Origin: Bacteroidales bacterium
Lineage (GTDB): Bacteria > Bacteroidota > Bacteroidia > Bacteroidales > WCHB1-69
NCBI GenBank assembly: GCA_024685175.1
Contig: JAIKWD010000012.1
Coordinates: 144,694 to 208,693, forward strand
DNA: 64,000 nucleotides
Direction of reading: 5' to 3'
Positions 9,198 to 17,268 of this stretch are shown in pieces; positions within the stretch are counted from its first letter, which is position 1, and each line of letters begins with the position of its first letter. The notes beneath the pieces were generated by a model that ran no database searches, was not told the origin of the DNA, and worked only from the letters and a program-made list of their open reading frames with translations. The position numbers and the translations under genes are program-made.

Positions 9198-10511
9198 TTA
9201 GTGATTCGCCTTGAACATCTTGAGGCGTTCCTCCAACAACGGGAACTGGCGGCGCGGGGTCAGGGAGACACAGGCGCGCAGACCCTCGCCACGCTCACTG
9301 CCGCACGTGGTCAAGGAGATGGCACTGATGCCGTAGTACAGGAACTCGTGGAGAAGTTCATCGCTGGTCATACCGGGATAGGCCACGGTAAAATAGAAAC
9401 CATCAGCCAAATCCTTTTCTCCATCCTTGTCATAGACAATATAGAATCCATTGTCCGTAAAGAGCTTCTTCATAATGGCTGCTTTCTCGCCGTATTCGCG
9501 AACATCGTCCAGATAGTTGTAGGTGCCGTCGTTGCAGGCCTTGAGGATAGCGGCCATTGCATATTGGGCGGAGTGTGCCACACCGGAACTGATGGCGTAC
9601 ACCGTACCGTAGATGATGGCGCGGCCGAGTTGAGTCATACGGAAATAGGGCATCAGGTCGGGAAATTCGCGCTTGAACATCTTGTTGGAAAGCACCATAA
9701 TGGCGATACGCTCACCAGCATAACTAAAGGCCTTGGAGCCGGAAATCAGCAGGGCGTAGTTCTCGGTATATTTGCCCACTGAGGGTTGGAACGGGGCAAC
9801 GCCGGGCTTGGAGATGTCATTGCGGAAGTCCATGCCGAAATAGGCAAGATCTTCGAAAACGAACACGTCGTATTGGTTGGCCAACTCGCCGATGATTTGG
9901 AGTTCCTCTTCGGTGAAGCAGATCCAAGATGGGTTGTTGGGGTTAGAGTAAATAATAGTGTGAATATTACCCTTTTGGAGATAACTCTCGAGTTTGGCTC
10001 TGAGTTTTTGTCCACGGAAGTTATAGACATCGAAGGTCTCGTATTTGAGGCCCAACACGCGGTGTTGCTGTTTTTGTACTGGAAAGCCGGGGTCGATAAA
10101 GAGGGTGGTGTCGCGTCCCTTGCGACAGCGCACGAAAGTCATAAAGCCGGCCATACCGCCCATCATGGAACCCACGGTGGGGATGCAGTTTTCCGGATTG
10201 ACGTCAAGGTCGATGAAATTCTTGACAAAGCGGGCGGCCTCTTTCTTGAGGTCGGGGATGCCTTCGATGTCGGGATAGAGAGCGGCGACGCCGTTCTTGA
10301 GGGCCTGAATTTGGGCTTCCACGCCCACTTTGCAGGCGGGAAGGCCGGGGATGCCCATTTCCATGCGGATGAACTCCTTCCCGCTCTCGATCTCAATTTG
10401 GTTAATCAGACGTTTTACTTCGCGGATGGAAGCCTTGCCGACCTCCTTGATACCGCTTTCAGCTACAATTTTGTCTACGACTTCTGCGGGAATAGGGGTG
10501 TTTTTCATCAT
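9198..10511 (-). CDS. PLP-dependent class I/II aminotransferase
   Basis: 437 residues, fold I. It carries SNPNNPSW at 189-196 and FEDLAYFGMD (the PLP-contacting Asp and Tyr), the Schiff-base lysine Lys260 in SGSKAFSYAGERIAI, and an Arg in LRACVSL near the C-terminus for the substrate carboxylate. A long N-terminal helical extension precedes the GIPGLPAC segment. It resembles the aspartate/aromatic aminotransferase group, but the substrate cannot be fixed from sequence. It is monocistronic, with its own promoter and terminator. Two adjacent ATG codons exist; the first is given. Confidence 0.85.
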   Translation of the reverse strand: MMKNTPIPAEVVDKIVAESGIKEVGKASIREVKRLINQIEIESGKEFIRMEMGIPGLPACKVGVEAQIQALKNGVAALYPDIEGIPDLKKEAARFVKNFIDLDVNPENCIPTVGSMMGGMAGFMTFVRCRKGRDTTLFIDPGFPVQKQQHRVLGLKYETFDVYNFRGQKLRAKLESYLQKGNIHTIIYSNPNNPSWICFTEEELQIIGELANQYDVFVFEDLAYFGMDFRNDISKPGVAPFQPSVGKYTENYALLISGSKAFSYAGERIAIMVLSNKMFKREFPDLMPYFRMTQLGRAIIYGTVYAISSGVAHSAQYAMAAILKACNDGTYNYLDDVREYGEKAAIMKKLFTDNGFYIVYDKDGEKDLADGFYFTVAYPGMTSDELLHEFLYYGISAISLTTCGSERGEGLRACVSLTPRRQFPLLEERLKMFKANH

Positions 10512-10557
10512 TAAGAGTTTTATTATGTGATTAATAACTTATATTGTCAATGGGCTG

Positions 10558-10565
10558 CAAAGATA
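10558..10565 (-). promoter_or_regulatory. -7 box of the aminotransferase gene
   Basis: TATCTTTG on the minus strand, a good TAnnTTTG match. The T-run just upstream of it is also the U-tract of the terminator of the preceding gene. Confidence 0.7.
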
Positions 10566-10566
10566 C

Positions 10567-10599
10567 AAAAAAAGGGCAACCAAAATGGTCGCCCTTTTT
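10567..10599 (-). terminator. Terminator of the Ala/Pro-rich lipoprotein gene
   Basis: GGGC and GCCC arms continued by ACC/GGT around AAAAT, flanked by A- and T-runs. On the minus strand it lies 20 bases after the lipoprotein stop and its U-tract touches the next promoter. Confidence 0.8.
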
Positions 10600-10618
10600 C
10601 ATATTGGTTGAAGATAAA

Positions 10619-10936
10619 TTATCTTCTTTTCTTACCAGTGTTAACAACTTGTTGAGTAGCTTCGCTCTCAGCTTTGTCGATAGCGGTGTTGGCTACGTTT
10701 TCAGCAGCTGATTGAGCATGTTGCTTAACAGTTTGTTTTGGTTTGCTGGTTTGCTTTGCAGGAGCAGCTTGCTCTTGAGCGGGAGCTTCTTCAGCAACTA
10801 CAGGTTCCTCAACCGGAGCAGGTTCGGCGATTACCTCAGCTGCAGTGGTATCAGCACATTGTTCAGCATCTTTGTTTTTGTTACCGCAAGCTACGAACAA
10901 GCCAGCGCAAAGTAAGACTAAAAATAATTTTTTCAT
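10619..10936 (-). CDS. Small Ala/Pro/Glu-rich lipoprotein
   Basis: 105 residues. A lipoprotein signal peptide ends in LFVAC (Cys17). The rest is low-complexity: an acidic Ala/Pro/Glu segment (about 30-60) followed by a Lys/Gln/Ala-rich basic tail ending KKRR. This composition suggests a disordered tether in the periplasm, perhaps touching peptidoglycan or the outer membrane, but no domain is recognisable. It lies 37 bases after the next lipoprotein gene and may be cotranscribed with it. Confidence 0.75.
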   Translation of the reverse strand: MKKLFLVLLCAGLFVACGNKNKDAEQCADTTAAEVIAEPAPVEEPVVAEEAPAQEQAAPAKQTSKPKQTVKQHAQSAAENVANTAIDKAESEATQQVVNTGKKRR

Positions 10937-10973
10937 TTTATTGATAATTTAAAAGGTTAGTTACGATAATAAA

Positions 10974-11480
10974 TTACTTAGCGGGAACGTAAACCAAGTT
11001 GAAGGTATAAGTACCTTTGGTGTTAGGTTCGTCATCGTTAATCGTGCAATTGAGGGTCATTTGATTCTCATCAATGTTCAGGATGTGGCAATATTCTTGA
11101 ACGTCATCATAGAAGAACGGGATTTGCATGTAAATCCATTCTTCGTTGGCTTGGTCAAGGTGCCAGAGATAGGAAACAACAGATTGATAGCCGTGACCTT
11201 CAGGATCAACATTCTTACCAGGATCAATGGTCTGAACGCCTTCAGCGGTGAAAGCGATGATGTCATCCAACTCATAGTCATAGAGGAAACCACCATTCAT
11301 GAGGTCGGTAACGAGCTCACCATTTTCCATTACGTAAGCAGGGCTGGAAGTGGCTGCGCTCAAAACCCAACCATTCTTAGCACCGGTCAAATAATCGGTA
11401 GTGGTTTTCACTTGAGGATCACAGGCGTTGAAAACAACGGCTAAAACGGCAACTGCCATTACTACTAATGCTTTTTTCAT
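10974..11480 (-). CDS. Lipocalin-like lipoprotein of unknown function
   Basis: 168 residues with a lipoprotein signal peptide ending in VFNAC (Cys20). The mature part starts LTGAKNGWVLSAATSSPAY and is a run of predicted beta strands with the signature of Bacteroidales lipocalin-like or DUF5004-type lipoproteins (Trp early, regularly spaced polar/hydrophobic strands, last strand YTFNLVYVP). It probably sits on the outer membrane facing the periplasm or the surface. Ligand unknown. The start is well supported by a promoter with both -33 and -7 elements. Confidence 0.65.
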   Translation of the reverse strand: MKKALVVMAVAVLAVVFNACDPQVKTTTDYLTGAKNGWVLSAATSSPAYVMENGELVTDLMNGGFLYDYELDDIIAFTAEGVQTIDPGKNVDPEGHGYQSVVSYLWHLDQANEEWIYMQIPFFYDDVQEYCHILNIDENQMTLNCTINDDEPNTKGTYTFNLVYVPAK

Positions 11481-11781
11481 TTTTTTTTGATTTTTAAGTT
11501 ATTAATAAGGTTTTAACGTTACTTTTCAAAAGTTCGCAAAAATATAAATTTTTTAATATGCAAACTCTTAAAAAAACAAAAAATTGTATTTGGAAAAAAA
11601 ATAGACAAAATTTATCAATCGTCTTAAAAAAAAATGTACTTTTACACCCTTAAATTATGGAGTGGAAAATCCACGTGGTAACAGACGATTTGATGTTGCA
11701 TAAGTTTAACGAAAAAACATATAATACAAGAAGATACAAATATAATTATCAATCAATCAAAAATTTAAACGTAAAGTTATT
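11481..11781. other. Divergent promoter region of lipoprotein and exbB genes
   Basis: Very AT-rich. On the minus strand it holds the lipoprotein promoter at 11537-11564. On the plus strand TACTTTTA at 11637-11644 is an imperfect -7 box for the exbB operon, followed by a small hairpin (GTGGA, AAA, TCCAC at 11662-11674) in the predicted leader of about 125 bases. No small ORF or structured RNA was recognised. Confidence 0.5.
11537..11564 (-). promoter_or_regulatory. Complete Bacteroidota-type promoter of the lipocalin-like lipoprotein gene
   Basis: On the minus strand TATTTTTG (11544-11537) lies downstream of TTTG (11564-11561) at the spacing expected for -7 and -33 elements. It is one of only two promoters in the window where I could see both boxes. 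Confidence 0.7.
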
Positions 11782-12597
11782 ATGAAAAAATTAGTCTCAT
11801 TCCTTACCGTGTTAGGTTTCTTTACCTTCGGTATTGCAAACGCAACATTCGCTGCAAATGAAACCAAAACAGACAAAGCTGCGACCACTGAGCAGGTAGC
11901 TGACAGCGCTGCCACTCCAGCCGCTGCTCAAGCAGAGCTCTCTACAGATCCCGACGATGCCGAGAGCCACGGACTTCATTACACCTTGAAAGACAAATTC
12001 ATCCAGGGTGGTGCAACGTGGATGACCCCGGTGCTCATCTGTTTGATCCTCGGTCTCGCTTTCGTGATCGAACGTATATTCTACCTCAACCTCTCTTCTG
12101 TCAATTCCAAGAAATTGCTGACCAAGATTGAGGACGCTCTCCAAAACGGTGGTGTTGAGAAAGCCAAGGAAATCTGCCGCGACACCAAGGGACCCCTTGC
12201 CGCTGTATTCTATCAAGGTCTCGACCGCTATGACGAAGGCCTCGAATCCGTTGAGAAATCCGTCGTCTCCTACGGTGGTGTTCAAATGGCCAAACTTGAA
12301 ACCAACCTCACCTGGATCAGCTTGTTCATCGCCCTTTCTCCTTCTTTGGGATTCTTGGGTACTGTGATCGGTATGGTGCAAGCCTTCGATGATATCGAGC
12401 GCGCTGGTGATATCTCCCCGACCATTGTGGCTGGCGGTATGAAAGTGGCCCTTTTGACCACCGTGTTCGGTTTGATCTCCGCCATGATCCTTCAAGTCTT
12501 CTACAACTACCTCCTTACCAAGGTGGATAGCATCGTCAACGACATGGAAGACGCCACCATTTCCTTCATGGATATCTTGGTGAAGAACAAAAAATAA
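11782..12597 (+). CDS. exbB: MotA/TolQ/ExbB proton channel family protein
   Basis: 271 residues. A long N-terminal leader with signal-like helix (1-24) and an Ala/Thr-rich periplasmic stretch precede three membrane helices (about 78-98, 175-200, 215-240). The last two carry the family pattern SLGFLGTVIGMVQAF and GGMKVALLTTVFGL. With the two exbD products it forms the proton-driven motor that powers TonB and hence the SusC-like outer-membrane receptors. It is the first gene of a four-gene operon; no tonB gene is seen here. Flagellar MotA is excluded by the ExbD neighbours. Confidence 0.92.
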   Translation: MKKLVSFLTVLGFFTFGIANATFAANETKTDKAATTEQVADSAATPAAAQAELSTDPDDAESHGLHYTLKDKFIQGGATWMTPVLICLILGLAFVIERIFYLNLSSVNSKKLLTKIEDALQNGGVEKAKEICRDTKGPLAAVFYQGLDRYDEGLESVEKSVVSYGGVQMAKLETNLTWISLFIALSPSLGFLGTVIGMVQAFDDIERAGDISPTIVAGGMKVALLTTVFGLISAMILQVFYNYLLTKVDSIVNDMEDATISFMDILVKNKK

Positions 12598-12642
12598 TCC
12601 ACACTTTAATCATTGAGTATTTATTATAAATACAATATTATA

Positions 12643-13590
12643 ATGAGAGATAGAATCATTAAAATCACGATATTTGCAGTTGCAATCTTGGTCTGCCTTA
12701 TCGCTCTTATCTTCTCTTTTAGATTTGACGATAAGAAGAAAGACAACTACATCCAAGTTCAACTGGTCCAAGCTCAGAATCCAACGATGCTGAACGAATT
12801 GGCAACTGCAACCCCCGAGTCTCTTCCCAAATTGGTCACCAAATACCAAGACGATATTAAGAACATCAACGATTCTTTGAAAGCTGTGCAACTTCAGAAG
12901 GACATTCTCTACACATTCCTACAGGACCTCAAAGGTTTGGACGAGAACAACTTCGAGGCATACAAGGCTGATTTCCCGACACGCGCCGAGACTCTTTTCG
13001 CCAAATGCGACAAGAAGAAAGAATATGTTGACGGTTTCAATGCCGTAAAGAGTTTCAAGGATCTTGAAGGTTTTATCAATAAGATTGATGAAGAATACTT
13101 CAACTTGAAACAGAGTTATCTGTCCACCACCAACTATGTGAAGGCAGCTAATTCTTTGATTTCTCGTGCAGATCAAATCAACGCTTCGGCTTCTGCCAAC
13201 AAGAAAGCCACCGACCTGCAGGATTTGCAGAACGACCTCAAGAGTTTCAAGTCCAACGCTAAACTCCAGAACGTTTTCATCATCCTCGCTTACGTATTGG
13301 GCGGTTTCGCAATCTTCTTGATGTTATTCTTCGCCGTGATCAAGATCTTCAAGAACTTCAAGTCCTCCTACAAGATTTTGATTGTGCTGGCCTTGTTCGC
13401 CCTTATCGTCTTCATCGGCTACATCATCGGCTCACCGGTTTTGACACCGTCTGCTATCAAGATGGGTCTCTCCTCCACAGGATTCAAGATGGTGAATGCC
13501 GCTGCATTTACATTGTATTGTAGTTTGTTCAGCGCTTTGCTGGCCATCCTCGTTACGGCCATCATCAGCGCCGTTAAAAATAGAAAATAA
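12643..13590 (+). CDS. Unknown membrane protein inside the exbB-exbD operon
   Basis: 315 residues from MRDRIIKI; an in-frame ATG at 12613 would add ten. One N-terminal membrane helix (about 5-24) is followed by a predicted periplasmic helical region (about 30-210, rich in Lys, Asp and Asn, probable coiled coil) and three C-terminal helices (about 217-241, 247-266 and 285-311). No domain is recognised. Its fixed place between exbB and exbD suggests an accessory or anchoring subunit of the motor. The next gene begins 1 base after its stop, which implies translational coupling. Confidence 0.8.
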   Translation: MRDRIIKITIFAVAILVCLIALIFSFRFDDKKKDNYIQVQLVQAQNPTMLNELATATPESLPKLVTKYQDDIKNINDSLKAVQLQKDILYTFLQDLKGLDENNFEAYKADFPTRAETLFAKCDKKKEYVDGFNAVKSFKDLEGFINKIDEEYFNLKQSYLSTTNYVKAANSLISRADQINASASANKKATDLQDLQNDLKSFKSNAKLQNVFIILAYVLGGFAIFLMLFFAVIKIFKNFKSSYKILIVLALFALIVFIGYIIGSPVLTPSAIKMGLSSTGFKMVNAAAFTLYCSLFSALLAILVTAIISAVKNRK

Positions 13591-13591
13591 C

Positions 13592-14179
13592 ATGAGCAAT
13601 AGAAAAACCCCGGGATTAAACACAGGTGCAATGTCAGATATTTCATTTCTGCTGTTGACCTTCTTCTTGTTGACATCCTCCATCAATACCGAACAAGGTA
13701 TTCCTCGTAAACTTCCGCCTCCAAAAACGGACGACACCCCGGAGATGAAAGCCGACATTAACAAACGTAACGTGTTAAATGTGTTGGTGAACTATCTGGA
13801 TCAGATCTCTGTTAATGGCGAAGTGATCCCCGTTTCGGAACTGAAGGAAAAAGCCAAGGAGTTCTTCTCCAACCCGACCAACGATCCTTCCCTTCCCGAA
13901 AAGGTGAGCAAACCTATTGACGGCATCGGCGATTTTGCCGTATCCAAAGGCGTTGTGTCTCTGACCAATGACCAGGGAACGAGCTACAACATGTACGTTC
14001 AAGTGCAGAACGAGTTGCAACGCGCTGTTAACGAGCTGCGCGATGAAACCTCCTTGCAATATTTCGGCAAGAAGTACAACGCCCTCGACTCTGCCGCCCA
14101 AAGAGCCGTTACCGCCGCCATCCCAATGAGTATCTCCGAAGCTCCGCCAATGGACTATAGCAAAAGCACAGCTCAATAA
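13592..14179 (+). CDS. exbD: ExbD/TolR family protein, first copy
   Basis: 195 residues from ATG 13592 (MSNRKTPGLN); the open frame continues upstream inside the preceding gene, so this start is chosen by homology. A single membrane helix (about 14-33) contains the proton-carrying Asp16 in GAMSDISFLLL. The periplasmic domain is longer than in classical ExbD, with an insertion around residues 85-125. It works with ExbB as part of the TonB motor. Confidence 0.9.
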   Translation: MSNRKTPGLNTGAMSDISFLLLTFFLLTSSINTEQGIPRKLPPPKTDDTPEMKADINKRNVLNVLVNYLDQISVNGEVIPVSELKEKAKEFFSNPTNDPSLPEKVSKPIDGIGDFAVSKGVVSLTNDQGTSYNMYVQVQNELQRAVNELRDETSLQYFGKKYNALDSAAQRAVTAAIPMSISEAPPMDYSKSTAQ

Positions 14180-14200
14180 TCTTTAAAAATTCTCAAGATT

Positions 14201-14689
14201 ATGTCTAGATTTAAAAAGAACGGAAAGAAAGAGACTCCGGAACTCAATATGGGTTCCATGTCCGATATTATCTTCATGTTTTTGTTCTTCTTCATGGTGA
14301 TCACCACCATGCGTGAGGCCTCCCTAAAGGTGCATTTCACTGCTCCACAAGCAACTGAAATTCAAAAACTTGAGAAGAAATCTCTCGTTGCCAACATCTA
14401 CGTGGGCAAGCCTATTAATCCGAACGAGAACACCCTCCCCCCTGGCGAGGTTTCCGTGCAACTGAACGACCAAACCATTAAGGCTGAAGAACTTGTTTCC
14501 GACGTTCGCGACTTCATCGGTACCGAAAAGGAATCCCGCGATGCCGCCGACCGCGACAAGCTGACCTTCTCCCTGAAAGTTGACAAAGATGTTCAAATGC
14601 GCTATGTGAACACCATCAAACAGGAACTTCGTAAGAACAACGCCCTTAAGATCAATTATGCTGCTGGTAAGAAAGCAACCAACAACTAA
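14201..14689 (+). CDS. exbD: ExbD/TolR family protein, second copy
   Basis: 162 residues. The single helix (about 20-40) has the conserved Asp22 in GSMSDIIFMFL. The compact periplasmic domain ends in KQELRKNNALKINYA, close to the classical ExbD fold. Last gene of the exbB operon; a hairpin terminator follows at 14713. Paired, sequence-distinct exbD genes behind one exbB are usual in Bacteroidota and may give a heteromeric rod. Confidence 0.92.
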   Translation: MSRFKKNGKKETPELNMGSMSDIIFMFLFFFMVITTMREASLKVHFTAPQATEIQKLEKKSLVANIYVGKPINPNENTLPPGEVSVQLNDQTIKAEELVSDVRDFIGTEKESRDAADRDKLTFSLKVDKDVQMRYVNTIKQELRKNNALKINYAAGKKATNN

Positions 14690-14712
14690 TTTGACTTAAC
14701 GCACTAATATTC

Positions 14713-14743
14713 AAGGCAGACCCCAGCGGCCTGCCTTTTTTTT
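14713..14743 (+). terminator. Terminator of the exbB operon
   Basis: AAGGCAG and CTGCCTT arms followed by a run of T. The T-run continues directly into the yicC promoter. Confidence 0.85.
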
Positions 14744-14744
14744 G

Positions 14745-14752
14745 TATTTTTG
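14745..14752 (+). promoter_or_regulatory. -7 box of yicC
   Basis: TATTTTTG directly after the T-tract of the exbB-operon terminator and 22 bases ahead of the yicC start codon. It rules out the ATG at 14750 as the start. Confidence 0.7.
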
Positions 14753-14773
14753 CCGCACCAAAACTCTGACACT

Positions 14774-15646
14774 ATGATTAAATCCATGACCGGCTTCGGA
14801 CGTACCGCCATCGACGCGGAAGGCAAGTCCATCACCATCGAGATTCGTACCCTCAATAGCAAGCAACTCGACCTTAACACGCGCATCGCCCCGCTTTTCC
14901 GCAACAACGAGAACGAGATTCGCTCCATAATCTCCCACGAACTGGAACGCGGCAAGATCGATTTCAACCTCTCCATAGAGAAAAACGCAGCCTCCACCGT
15001 GTCCATCAACACAACGCTGGCCAAATCGTACTACGAGGCACTCACTACCCTCTCCTCAGAACTCCAAAACCCCGTGCCTAGCGATATATTCCTGCAAGTG
15101 CTCCGAATGCCCGACGTCATCTCCACCCCACAAGAGGAACTCTCCGACGAACTCTGGCAAACCGTTAAAAACGCCATCCTTGATGCATGCAAACAAGTGA
15201 ACGATTTCCGCTCCAATGAAGGTGCTGTACTGGCCAAAGACTTTGAGAAACGCATCTGCCTCATCCGCGATATGATCGATGAGGTAACCCCTTACGAAGA
15301 AACCCGTATCTCCACCCTGCGCACTAAATTCGAGAAATCCCTCGCAGAATTATCCACGAAGACCCAATACGACCCCAGCCGCCTGGAACAGGAAATCTTC
15401 TACTATATCGAGAAACTTGACATCACCGAAGAAAAAGTACGCCTTCGCAAGCACTGTAACTACTTCCTAGACACGATGAACGAACCCCAAGCCAACGGAA
15501 AGAAACTCGCCTTCATTGTCCAAGAATGCGGCCGCGAAATCAACACCCTCGGCTCCAAAAGCAACGACTTCAACATCCAACAAATCGTGGTCCGTATGAA
15601 AGACGAACTCGAAAAACTGAAAGAACAACTGGCCAATGTGCTGTAG
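14774..15646 (+). CDS. yicC: YicC family endoribonuclease
   Basis: 290 residues from MIKSMTGFGR, the invariant N-terminus of the family; an in-frame ATG at 14750 overlaps the promoter and is rejected. The N-terminal YicC domain includes NSKQLDLNTRIAP. The C-terminal DUF1732 part ends with GKKLAFIVQECGREINTLGS followed by KSNDFNI. Family members are single-strand-specific RNases involved in small-RNA turnover in the cytosol. It has its own promoter, and a heptad-repeat region separates it from der. Confidence 0.93.
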   Translation: MIKSMTGFGRTAIDAEGKSITIEIRTLNSKQLDLNTRIAPLFRNNENEIRSIISHELERGKIDFNLSIEKNAASTVSINTTLAKSYYEALTTLSSELQNPVPSDIFLQVLRMPDVISTPQEELSDELWQTVKNAILDACKQVNDFRSNEGAVLAKDFEKRICLIRDMIDEVTPYEETRISTLRTKFEKSLAELSTKTQYDPSRLEQEIFYYIEKLDITEEKVRLRKHCNYFLDTMNEPQANGKKLAFIVQECGREINTLGSKSNDFNIQQIVVRMKDELEKLKEQLANVL

Positions 15647-15688
15647 GGAGTTAGGAATTAGGAGTTAGAGAATAGTGAGTTAGTGAGG
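15647..15688. repeat. Heptad array after yicC, unit GGAGTTA-like
   Basis: Begins on the base after the yicC stop. Six 7-base units: GGAGTTA, GGAATTA, GGAGTTA, GAGAATA, GTGAGTT, AGTGAGG. Period 7 with drifting sequence. Confidence 0.75.
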
Positions 15689-15715
15689 GCGAAGAATATT
15701 CTCTACTAAAGGTTC

Positions 15716-15757
15716 ATCAACTAATCAACAGTTAAACAGTTTAACAATTCAACATCC
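15716..15757. repeat. Second heptad array before der
   Basis: Six units with period 7 (ATCAACT, AATCAAC, AGTTAAA, CAGTTTA, ACAATTC, AACATCC), ending five bases before the der start codon. The sequence differs from the first array but the period is the same. Confidence 0.55.
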
Positions 15758-15761
15758 AAAT

Positions 15762-17066
15762 ATGTCCAACATTTTATCCCTCATAGGAAGGCCCAACGTA
15801 GGAAAGTCCACGCTGTTCAACAGATTGATAAAGGCGCGAGAGGCCATTGTGGATTCCGTGGCAGGCGTGACCCGAGACCGCCATTATGGTAAATCCGACT
15901 GGAACGGTTACGATTTCTCCGTCATAGATACAGGCGGTTATGTGGTCGGTTCCGACGACATCTTCGAGAAGGAGATCCGCAAGCAGGCGCAATTGGCCAT
16001 TGAAGAATCCGACGTGATCGTCTTTATGGTGGATGGCCGCGAAGGCCTTACCCCGTTGGACGAGGAGGTGGCACAGATGCTCCGGCGCTCAAAGAAACCC
16101 TATTACTTAGCTGTTAACAAAATTGACAGTCCCAGCAACTATTTTGACTATACCGAATTTTACGCCTTGGGCGTGGACCAGATATTCCCCATCTCTGCAG
16201 CTTCCGGCGGCGGCACTGGCGAACTGCTGGATGAAGTGGTGAAACACTTCAACAAGGACAAGGACAACCTGCCCGACGACCTGCCTCGCATCGCCATCGT
16301 GGGCAAACCTAATGTTGGCAAATCGTCCATCATAAACGCCTTCCTCGGCGAGGACCGACACATCGTGACGCCGTTAGCTGGCACCACACGCGACACCATA
16401 TTCACCCGCTATCGTAACTTCGGCTTCGACTTCTACCTCATAGACACCGCCGGTCTGCGCAAAAAGAGCAAGGTGGAAGAAGACCTTGAATTCTACTCCG
16501 TCATGCGCGCTGTACGCTCCATTGAGAATGCAGACGTCTGTATCGTCATGGCCGACGCGTCGCAAGGCTTCGACCAACAAGACCTCAACATCTTCGGCCT
16601 TGCCGCCCGCAACCATAAAGGAGTTGTCGTGGTGATGAACAAATGGGACCTGATTGAAAAAGACAATCATACTCACAAGGAATACGAAGATCTTATCCGC
16701 AATAGAATTGCTCCCTTCAACGATGTACCTATCATTTTTACTTCCGTCCTGGAAAAACAACGCATCTACAAAGTTCTGGAAACAGCCATTCAAGTCTATC
16801 AAAACCGCACACGCAAGATCTCCACTTCCGAACTCAACAACGTGATGCTGCCCATCATCCAAAATACGCCTCCCCCAATGAACAAGGACAAGGTCATCCG
16901 CATCAAATACGTGACACAGTTGCCCGTAGCCTATCCCACTTTCGCCTTTTTCTGCAACCTGCCACAGTATGTTATTGATTCTTATAAGCGTTTTTTGGAA
17001 AACCAGATTCGCAAAAACTGGGATTTTAGTGGCGTACCGATGGAAATCTATTTTAGGAGAAAATAA
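15762..17066 (+). CDS. der: Ribosome-assembly GTPase Der (EngA)
   Basis: 434 residues with two tandem GTPase domains and a C-terminal KH-like domain. The first G1 loop is GRPNVGKST (9-17), with DTGGY and NKID. The second G1 is GKPNVGKSS (about 185-193), with DTAGLR and MNKWD. It binds the 50S subunit during maturation and is essential in most bacteria. No TAnnTTTG box is evident in the repeat-filled intergenic stretch upstream, so it may be read partly from yicC. Confidence 0.97.
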   Translation: MSNILSLIGRPNVGKSTLFNRLIKAREAIVDSVAGVTRDRHYGKSDWNGYDFSVIDTGGYVVGSDDIFEKEIRKQAQLAIEESDVIVFMVDGREGLTPLDEEVAQMLRRSKKPYYLAVNKIDSPSNYFDYTEFYALGVDQIFPISAASGGGTGELLDEVVKHFNKDKDNLPDDLPRIAIVGKPNVGKSSIINAFLGEDRHIVTPLAGTTRDTIFTRYRNFGFDFYLIDTAGLRKKSKVEEDLEFYSVMRAVRSIENADVCIVMADASQGFDQQDLNIFGLAARNHKGVVVVMNKWDLIEKDNHTHKEYEDLIRNRIAPFNDVPIIFTSVLEKQRIYKVLETAIQVYQNRTRKISTSELNNVMLPIIQNTPPPMNKDKVIRIKYVTQLPVAYPTFAFFCNLPQYVIDSYKRFLENQIRKNWDFSGVPMEIYFRRK

Positions 17067-17159
17067 TCTTCTCTCCCTTTTTTCTCCGAAAAAAACACCC
17101 CAAAAAGAGAAGAAAAAAACAACATATTTTATAACACTCTGATTTTCAGGAAGAAAAAA

Positions 17160-17180
17160 TTTTCATCAAGTAGATGAAAA
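17160..17180. promoter_or_regulatory. Inverted repeat, candidate GntR operator
   Basis: TTTTCATC and GATGAAAA form perfect 8-base arms around AAGTA, 14 bases upstream of the -7 box. It covers the -33 position of the ABC-exporter operon promoter, which encodes a GntR-type regulator. An operator role is inferred from position and symmetry only. Confidence 0.5.
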
Positions 17181-17194
17181 ATAAAAACATATTG

Positions 17195-17202
17195 TATTTT
17201 TG
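17195..17202 (+). promoter_or_regulatory. -7 box of the ABC exporter operon
   Basis: TATTTTTG, about 67 bases ahead of the first gene of the cluster. Confidence 0.7.
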
Positions 17203-17268
17203 CGGTGTTATAGTTCACTAATACACTAAACAACTAAAACACGAACGTAAAATTTAATATATATAACT

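Noticed and set aside
11782..14689. Flagellar motor genes (MotA/MotB)
   Set aside because: The downstream partners are ExbD-type with a single helix and no OmpA-like peptidoglycan domain, so the TonB system fits better.
17068..17112. CTTCTCT / AGAGAAG hairpin after der
   Set aside because: Loop of about 31 bases and followed by A and not T on the plus strand, so too weak to call a terminator.
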